This document shows, piece by piece, positions 58,010 through 64,000 of a stretch of DNA of 64,000 nt; within the stretch, counting starts at the first letter, position 1, and the number at the start of each line of letters is the position of its first letter. The notes beneath the pieces were generated by a model, which ran no database searches, was not told the origin of the DNA, and saw only the letters and a program-made list of their open reading frames with translations. The stretch comes from Ananas comosus (lineage: Eukaryota > Streptophyta > Magnoliopsida > Poales > Bromeliaceae), in the NCBI RefSeq assembly GCF_001540865.1, contig NC_033621.1, forward strand, positions 21,650,963-21,714,962. The letters are read 5' to 3'. A program made the position numbers and the translations under genes.

Positions 58010-58572
58010 GAGAGAGAGCAGGGCTGCTGTGCTCTCAGGAGTACGGAGGCCTGTGTGCTCCTGAGCCGTTTTTGATGATGGAGTTTCCGAATCGACGATC
58101 GGCTCCGTTAAACTTGATCTAGCATATTTGAAGTTTCTAGAAAATAATTTCTGCGATTTTTTAATATCATTTACCTAGCAATCAAAAGGATTCAAAATTA
58201 ATAACTTTTAACGGCTGAAAATAAAAATTCTATAAAAAGTGGTGATATAGCACTAAAATTTTCGATCAGAAATACTAATCTTGTCGTAGATAGTATAAAA
58301 AATTTTGTATCAAAATTTCATCTGATTTGAATACTTCTACACCGTTAAACTTGAAAACGGCAGATATCAACCATTAAAAATTATTGATTTTGAATCCTTT
58401 CGATCACTAGGTAAATGATATCAAAAAATTGCAAAAATTATTTTCTAGAAACTTCAAATGCGCTTGATCAAGTCTAACGGAGCTGATCGTCGATTCGAAA
58501 ATTCCATCATCAAAAATGGCTCAGGAGCACGGAGGCCTCAATGCTTCTGAGAGTACAGCAGCCCTGCTCTCT
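58010..58572. mobile_element. Long-type (TA)n/(TC)n-flanked palindromic element, copy 8
   Basis: Left end AGAGAGAGCAGGGCTGCTGT and right end (reverse complement AGAGCAGGGCTGCTGTACTC) match, and the arms are highly similar for about 190 bases. The subterminal stem CTCAGGAGTAC pairs with GTGCTCCTGAG. (TC)n and then (TA)n follow on the right to about 58622. Confidence 0.88.
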
Positions 58573-58587
58573 CTCTCTCTCTATCTA

Positions 58588-58628
<41 letters not shown>

Positions 58629-58718
58629 ATTGTGAGCAATCATTATCATTTTCTTAGATATAATGATTGCAAGCAATCTATCATTTTCTCTTATAGGTTT
58701 TTATATAGAATTATATAG

Positions 58719-59250
58719 GTCAATTTGCATATAAATTCATTAGTTTTCAACTTTTACAAAATTAGATCGTCTTTTTGGTTTTTACAGATTCGAGCTAGAT
58801 TTTTAAAAAACTGATCAAAATATTCTTATACTCTTTTCTCTCTTTTTTTGGAGGCAGAGGCGGAGATCTCGCGCGTTCTCGCCCTCGCTCTCGCCTGCGC
58901 ACCCTCCCTCAGCCTTCCTTGCCTCCAACCCTGTCAAGATTGTGCCTTAACTCTCTTTTTCTTTCCCTCTCCGACCCTCCTCCACCTCTTCCCGAGCTAT
59001 TTACAATGGTAAAAAGGGTAACGTCATGTCCTTTTCCTCTCCAACCCCCTCTACTGTTTTTGCGATCTTCCATGATGGTAACAAAGATAGCGCCGCATCT
59101 TCTTCCTCCCCCTTCGCCGGTGCAGGCACTATCGCCGGTGCCAGAGAAAAAGGACTCGGAGCAATTGTGGGTGAGAGTGGAGCCGAGAAAAAATATGCAG
59201 AAAATAAAAAAAATAAAAAAATAAAGAAATAAAATATAAAAAAATAGTTA
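58719..59250. mobile_element. Single arm of the foldback element family
   Basis: GTCAATTTGCATATAAATTC, then ACAGATTCGAGCTAGATTTT, then the GC-rich GCGTTCTCGCCCTCGCTCTC and CCTCCACCTCTTCC parts follow the order of one arm of the 15.0-17.1 kb element. The opposite arm is absent. ORFs here are low-complexity by-products. Confidence 0.65.
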
Positions 59251-59265
59251 TGTTTACAATAAAAA

Positions 59266-59370
59266 GACCAATTTGCATAAAAAATTTATAGGTTTTGAGC
59301 TTTTGCAAAACTGAGCCACCATTTTTGATTTTGCAAATTCGGACTGAATTTTCAGAAAACTAACTAAAAT
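59266..59370. mobile_element. Isolated terminal fragment of the foldback family
   Basis: ACCAATTTGCATAAAAAATT and then TGAGCTTTTGCAAAACTGAG and ATTCGGACTGAATTTTCAG match the outermost 100 bases of the foldback arms. It is in the same orientation as the arm at 58719, so the pair is not an intact element. Confidence 0.7.
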
Positions 59371-59613
59371 TGATTTAATGCTTGGTGACATGTTCCTTTA
59401 AAGCTCAATGTGAGATTTGACCACAATATTTTCTTCTTTTTCTTTTTTGCTTTGAATAGATTCAATTCAATTCTCTCAAGCCAAATGTGTTGAAGTTTTT
59501 CTTTTCCTTTTTTTGAGTGGAAAAAAACCAAATTTTGACTTGACATTTTATTTGAGTATGTTGTTGGTAAGTTGGAATAAAAAAAAAAAGTGATGAGACT
59601 GGTCTTCAATTAA

Positions 59614-59820
59614 GGGAGTGTTTGGATTGATGAAATTAAGTTTAATCAAGTTTAATAAAAATAAAAATGCTTCATCGTTTGTAAAAATATTTAAAATCGA
59701 GTTTAAATCAGGTAGTAGTGAATCTTCTCGGCATTGTACAATTGATAACAAGACTAATAATTTCATTCTTACCAAATTGGTTTTAACTTAATTACAATTA
59801 CATTAATTCAAACACCTCCC
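59614..59820. mobile_element. Short Tourist-like MITE with TAA duplication
   Basis: Ends GGGAGTGTTTGGATTGATG and (right, reverse complement) GGGAGGTGTTTGAATTAATG are flanked by TAA at 59611-59613 and 59821-59823. It is 207 bases long and non-coding. Confidence 0.88.
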
Positions 59821-60073
59821 TAAATTGTTTTTGTTGGTCCATTTCATGGACTTCAAATGTGGACCACATCAATGTAGGCAATGTTACTGCAATATGACTA
59901 TTTTTTTTTTTTTAAAAAAAAGGAGAAAGTAAAAGATCAACTCTGGGAGTTCTTCTATAGATGAGAAACTGTTGCCTGCATCTGGTGTGCCACATCATCC
60001 TTACACCACACCGTCCTAAATTTTAGTGAAATCTAACCCTTTGAGGAATTTTTTTTTTTTTAACTAACTCTAC

Positions 60074-60270
60074 GAGGGATGTCAATGGATATAGATATTC
60101 AAAATTTTATTCGAATCCGAATCTGAATAAAACGGATATATTCGATGCTAAATGGATATGGATTCGGATATGAATATTAAAAATAGAAATCCGACGGATA
60201 TGGATTCGGATATAGAATTTGACTGTACCCGATCCAAACCCGAACAAGATCAGAACCCGAATTTATTTTG

Positions 60271-60311
<41 letters not shown>

Positions 60312-60334
60312 ATGTTATATTTGAATTTGTATTN

Positions 60335-60405
<71 letters not shown>

Positions 60406-60668
60406 CATGCTGTGCTCCGTGCTCCTGAGCCGTTTTCGATGATAAAATTTTCAAATCGACGATCGGCTCCGTTAGACTTGATCTAGGGTATTTGAAGTTT
60501 CTAGAAAATTTTTAGGTTCGGGTTTGGATTCGGGTTTTGGATTTTTGGTCGGCTTCAAGTTTGAATATGGATTTTTAAAATCTGTCGTGTTCGGATCTCG
60601 GGTTTGGAGTCAGGTTTGGGTTTGGGTTTTTGAAAATCCGCCCCAAATTCGGCCCGTTGATATCTCTA
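60074..60668. mobile_element. hAT-like MITE with perfect 8-bp duplication and a nested insertion
   Basis: Ends GAGGGATGTCAATGGAT and (right, reverse complement) TAGAGATATCAACGGG are flanked by AACTCTAC at 60066-60073 and 60669-60676. The body matches the copy at 26218-26653. It is interrupted from about 60272 to 60508 by expanded (TA)n, one undetermined base (60334) and a fragment of the long-type (TA)n element. Confidence 0.9.
60403..60508. mobile_element. Left-end fragment of a long-type (TA)n element nested in the MITE
   Basis: GAGCATGCTGTGCTCCGTGC, GAGCCGTTTTCGATGATAAA and TCGACGATCGGCTCCGTTAG match the left end of the 58.0 kb copy. The fragment stops at about CTAGAAAA, where MITE sequence resumes. 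The core and right arm are missing. Confidence 0.85.
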
Positions 60669-60861
60669 AACTCTACAATGTTGTAATTTACGAAATAATC
60701 CCGCCAAGTTTATATTTGAAATGCAGTGAATCATTAACCGATTCACCATCTTCATAATTGTTAAAATTATACGTAGATTATATAAAAAATAATAATAAAA
60801 AAGGTGGTTAGGATTACACGTGAATTATTAAATTTTTTATTTGATTGTTAGAATTATTTTT

Positions 60862-60900
60862 TTGAGAAAAGGTAGCACGCTACCTGCTTCATTCATTGAA
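60862..60900 (-). mobile_element. 3' fragment of a SINE
   Basis: Read on the minus strand, AATGAAGCAGGTAGCGTGCT followed by ACCTTTTCTC matches only the 3' end of the main SINE family (GAAGCGGGTAGCNTGCTACC). Confidence 0.6.
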
Positions 60901-61008
60901 AATATGAATTAGGCTACATGGGTGAGGCAGCCAGGGCCTCGAAGGAAGGGCGCGAAAATAAAAATAAAATTAAATTAAAAAAAAAAAACCGCTATGGTAG
61001 GACGTCTA

Positions 61009-61140
61009 GCAGTTTATGCACACAGCTCCCAAGATTTCAGCAGATTGTTAGAATTATATGGATGCTCCCAAGATTTCAGCAGCTCCCAAGATTTCAGCAG
61101 ATTGTTAGAATTATATGGATAGATTGTTAGGATTTTCAGG
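61009..61140. repeat. Local duplications of CTCCCAAGATTTCAGCAG
   Basis: CTCCCAAGATTTCAGCAG occurs three times, and ATTGTTAGAATTATATGGAT twice, in alternating order. This points to serial local duplication. Confidence 0.85.
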
Positions 61141-61733
61141 TTGTTAAGATAATATCTGATATGTTGAAATTTTTATATGGTTGTTAGGATTATATATAGT
61201 ATATAGAAAAAAATAGTATTTTGTTCTTCCGCAGTTTGGCTCATTTCATTTTGCCACCTAGTACTTCAAAGAGTCGCACTTTTTTCTCTTGTGATGTAGC
61301 ATATTTTTCATTCGTCACTATGTAATTTTTTTAAAAATTTTTATTTTGCTATTCTATTTTACATAAAATTTTTAGTGGCAAAGTGAAATCTTTTGAACCA
61401 TAAGACGATAAAGTAAAAATGAGCTATATAAACGGCAGAAGACAATTTGAAGTTTATTCTTTATCATTCTTTATTTAGGTAAGTAATGAAATTAAAAGTA
61501 TAACAGGAGATGGAGCATCAGATAGAGAGAGAGATCTCATTCCTTAATAATAAGAAAACATAAAATAAATAATAACATGGAAGTTTCCTTGTAGAATTTT
61601 CAAGCCCAAACAATACATTCAAATATAACTTTCATAATTAATGTTTTCTTTAACAAAGTCCTTGCTACTGCAAGCATATATATAATTCATAATTTTTCCT
61701 TTCTATAGGCCAAAATACACATTAAAATACACA

Positions 61734-61736
<3 letters not shown>

Positions 61737-61770
<34 letters not shown>

Positions 61771-61777
61771 AACACCA

Positions 61778-61810
<33 letters not shown>

Positions 61811-61811
61811 N

Positions 61812-61854
<43 letters not shown>
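61737..61854. repeat. (TC)n and (TA)n microsatellites with one undetermined base
   Basis: TC runs from 61737 to 61768 and TA from about 61781 to 61854, with an N at 61811. The true TA length is uncertain. Confidence 0.93.
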
Positions 61855-61859
<5 letters not shown>

Positions 61860-62170
61860 ATTCCATTGATCACATACATATACCTCACCATATATTACTA
61901 CATACGCATTACAGATACGTATGCATCACAAAAATAACAAAACCTAGGCATGCATCAACCTTCCCACTATTGCATGCATGCCCATTATTATTTATATATT
62001 ATTACCTTGTAGTTCTCTCCTCCTAGCCTCACTCTTTTACCTACTTACATAACACATAATAATATTATATTATAAATTTAACTGCACATGACCAATCTCA
62101 ACTTCAAAGAGTTAACATGAGAGTATCTACTTCTTAAAGTTTAGATGGTCATTTGCGGACGCTGCATATT

Positions 62171-62203
62171 TGATCATATATGCGGACGCTGCATATATGA
62201 TCA
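62171..62203 (-). promoter_or_regulatory. Perfect 13-bp stem-loop in the phosphate transporter 3' UTR
   Basis: TGATCATATATGC (62171-62183) is the exact reverse complement of GCATATATGATCA (62191-62203), with a 7-base loop. It starts 17 bases past the PHT1 stop codon. It arose with a nearby direct duplication of GCGGACGCTGCATATNTGAT. A role in mRNA stability or 3' processing is only inferred. Confidence 0.65.
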
Positions 62204-62219
62204 TATATATAATAAGTTG

Positions 62220-63949
62220 TTAAGCTTTCTCGTCGGCGGCGGCCTCGTCCTCACCGGAGATCTCCTCGAGGGAGAGGCCCATGGTCTCCTTGACGAGGAA
62301 GGTGCAGAAGAAGCCGAGCATGTTGGTGAAGGCGAGGGTGATGAGCGCGCCCTTGATCTGCGAAGCTTTGCCTTCGAGGGTGTAGTTCTGGACGAGGAAG
62401 GCGCCGACGATGGCGCCGCCTTTGCCCGCGGCGGCGCTGAGGGCGTGGCAGGTGGAGCGGACGCGGGTCGGGAAGAGCTCGGCGGGGAGGACGAAGGTCG
62501 TGCTGTTGGGGCCGAAGTTGGCGAAGAAGAAGGTGAGGCCGTAGAGGAAGGCGAAGAGCCACGCATTGTGGTTCTTCAGGTAGTCGTACTTGAGCCCCAG
62601 GATCAGCATGAACACCGACATCATGAAGAACCCGATCAGCTGGATCAGGTACCGCCCCATTTTCTCGATCGTCAGTACCGTGACCCTGCCGATCGAGCAT
62701 AATTAAATATTTATAACGTCATGCTGATATCATTATATAGTGTCGATATAACGAATTTCGCCTGTTTATTTATTGTGGAGAGGTGCTCGGTTTAGTTGAA
62801 ATTAATTACCAGTAGCCCGGGAAGGTGCCGAAGAGCGCGACGACGAACATGGCGCGAGAGGTCTCGAACATCTCGCGCAGCGCGTTCACCTGCGTACGTT
62901 GGATTTAGATGTTAAAATCTATTTTTCGTTTCTGAGTTTTATCGGATTACGTACGTCAGCATTGAATGAATTTATCTGTCAATATCAAGATCAGTTGAAG
63001 ACCACAGACCTTGTCGGGCGTTTGGACGAGGTGAATGGCGGGGAAGATGTCCTTCTGGGTGAGGTTCTGGCTGTAGAAGGCGATGTCGAGCAGAAACCAC
63101 GTGGTCGTGGTGCCGAGGAGGTGGAAGCCGTGGCGGTGCAGGAACTCCCGCGACAGCAGCGAGTAGTTGTTGGCCGCCTTGAACTGCGCCAGCTTGTCGG
63201 CGTCGGCGTCGATCTCCAGCTCCATCACCTTCCCCATGTCCATCGCCGCCTGCTTCGCGTTGCCCGCGATCAGCGCCGTGTACCGCGCGGTCTCCGGCAT
63301 CTTCATCCTCCAGTAGAACGTCACCACCGCCGGCAGCGCCCCCAGCATCAGCACGATCCTCCACAGGTAGTCCGCCTCCTGCTGCGTCGACTGACTCCTG
63401 CTGTTTGCATAGCTCGGCGCCGGATAGCAGTCCAGGAAAATCTTCGACAGCACCATCGACACCAGCCCCGCGAAGATGATCCCCACGCCCTGCATCGCGA
63501 ACACGGCGGCGATGAACGCGCCGCGCGTCTTCTTGTTGGCGTACTCCGACATGATCGTGGCGGAGAGCGGGTAGTCGCCGCCGATGCCGAAGCCGAGCCA
63601 GAAGCGGAAGAAGCAGAGCGTGACCATGACGGCCCGCGGGGATCGGCCGAACGACAGGCCCGAGCAGATGGCGCAGGCGGCCATCAGCACGAGGGTCACG
63701 CCGTACACGCGCTTGCGGCCGAGCTTGTCGCCGAACCAGCCGAACACCAGCTGGCCCATCAGCGTCCCGACCAGCGCCACGCCGGTCACCGCGTTGTTCA
63801 CGTTGCGCGGCAGCTTCCCGGGCTTCGAGCTGCTCGCGTCGAAGTAGTAGAGGCGGCCGAGGAGCCTCGACACCGTGGAGATGCAGAAGAGGTCGTACGC
63901 GTCCGTGAAGAACCCCATGCCGGCGATCACAATCGCCGTAATATGATAC
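62220..63949 (-). CDS. PHT1-type high-affinity phosphate/proton symporter, first exon outside window
   Basis: A plasma-membrane major-facilitator protein that takes up phosphate with protons. Three exons on the minus strand join in frame: 63949-63010, 62889-62810 and 62685-62220, giving about 494 residues to a TAA. The acceptor at about 63950 and the first in-window residues [21 protein letters not shown] show that only the first 20 or so residues, including the ATG, lie right of the window. The PHT1 signature [13 protein letters not shown] is present, as is [10 protein letters not shown] between helices 2 and 3. A long hydrophilic loop lies mid-protein ([20 protein letters not shown]), and the second half has [20 protein letters not shown]. 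The acidic C-terminus is [14 protein letters not shown]. The large first in-window exon is very GC-rich. It is probably expressed in root or mycorrhizal tissue as for other PHT1, but that is inference. The frame is intact. Confidence 0.95.
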
Positions 63950-64000
63950 CTGTTGAATACATAACACAACAACAGAAACAGAAACAAAACAGTGTCCTCC

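Noticed and set aside
62145..62702. 185-codon plus-strand ORF opposite the last phosphate transporter exon
   Set aside because: Antisense shadow of GC-rich coding sequence, Glu/Gly-rich and without motifs.
62972..63967. 331-codon alternative minus-strand frame in the phosphate transporter
   Set aside because: Shifted frame of a GC-rich exon; the PHT1 signature and helices are in the other frame.

Overview
This window is nuclear DNA from a flowering plant, most likely a monocot. Its genes have plant families and plant intron structure, several coding exons are extremely GC-rich while introns and intergenic DNA are very AT-rich, and the gene-free DNA is packed with small transposons and (TA)n microsatellites. 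The species cannot be fixed from sequence alone; a non-grass commelinid such as pineapple is a guess. No tRNA, rRNA, CRISPR array or viral gene was seen.

Seven protein genes were resolved exon by exon. In order they are: the C-terminal half of a respiratory burst oxidase (RBOH NADPH oxidase, + strand, 622-4544, its start lies left of the window); a 15-exon Golgi golgin of the GC3/GC4 type with a GRAB domain (- strand, 6029-14763); a single-exon delta-8 sphingolipid desaturase with a fused cytochrome b5 domain (- strand, about 22279-23630); plastid uroporphyrinogen decarboxylase (+ strand, 37338-41938); a single-exon class III (GH18) chitinase-like protein that has lost its catalytic acids (- strand, 44380-45303); a 10-exon mitochondrial carrier of the MTM1/SLC25A39-40 type (- strand, 48137-54363); and most of a PHT1 phosphate transporter (- strand, 62220-63949, its first exon lies right of the window). 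These genes are unrelated in pathway, as is normal for a plant chromosome. In two of them (desaturase and carrier) the expected ATG is out of frame with the conserved body by one missing base.

The gene-free stretches (14.8-22.3 kb, 23.7-37.3 kb, 42-44.4 kb, 45.4-48.1 kb, 54.5-62.2 kb) hold the most interesting structure. Between 27.3 and 36.8 kb lies a chain of palindromic elements that sit end to end and are separated only by (TA)n runs. At least two size classes (about 540 bp and about 220 bp) share a terminal motif and a hairpin just inside the end whose stem sequence changes from copy to copy while pairing is kept. This resembles microsatellite-targeting elements such as rice Micron. More copies lie at 42.8, 57.7, 58.0 and 60.4 kb. 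A 2 kb near-perfect foldback element lies just upstream of the golgin gene. There are also tRNA-like SINEs with clear target-site duplications, Tourist-like elements with TAA/TTA duplications, hAT-like MITEs with 8-bp duplications, and several cases of one element nested in another.
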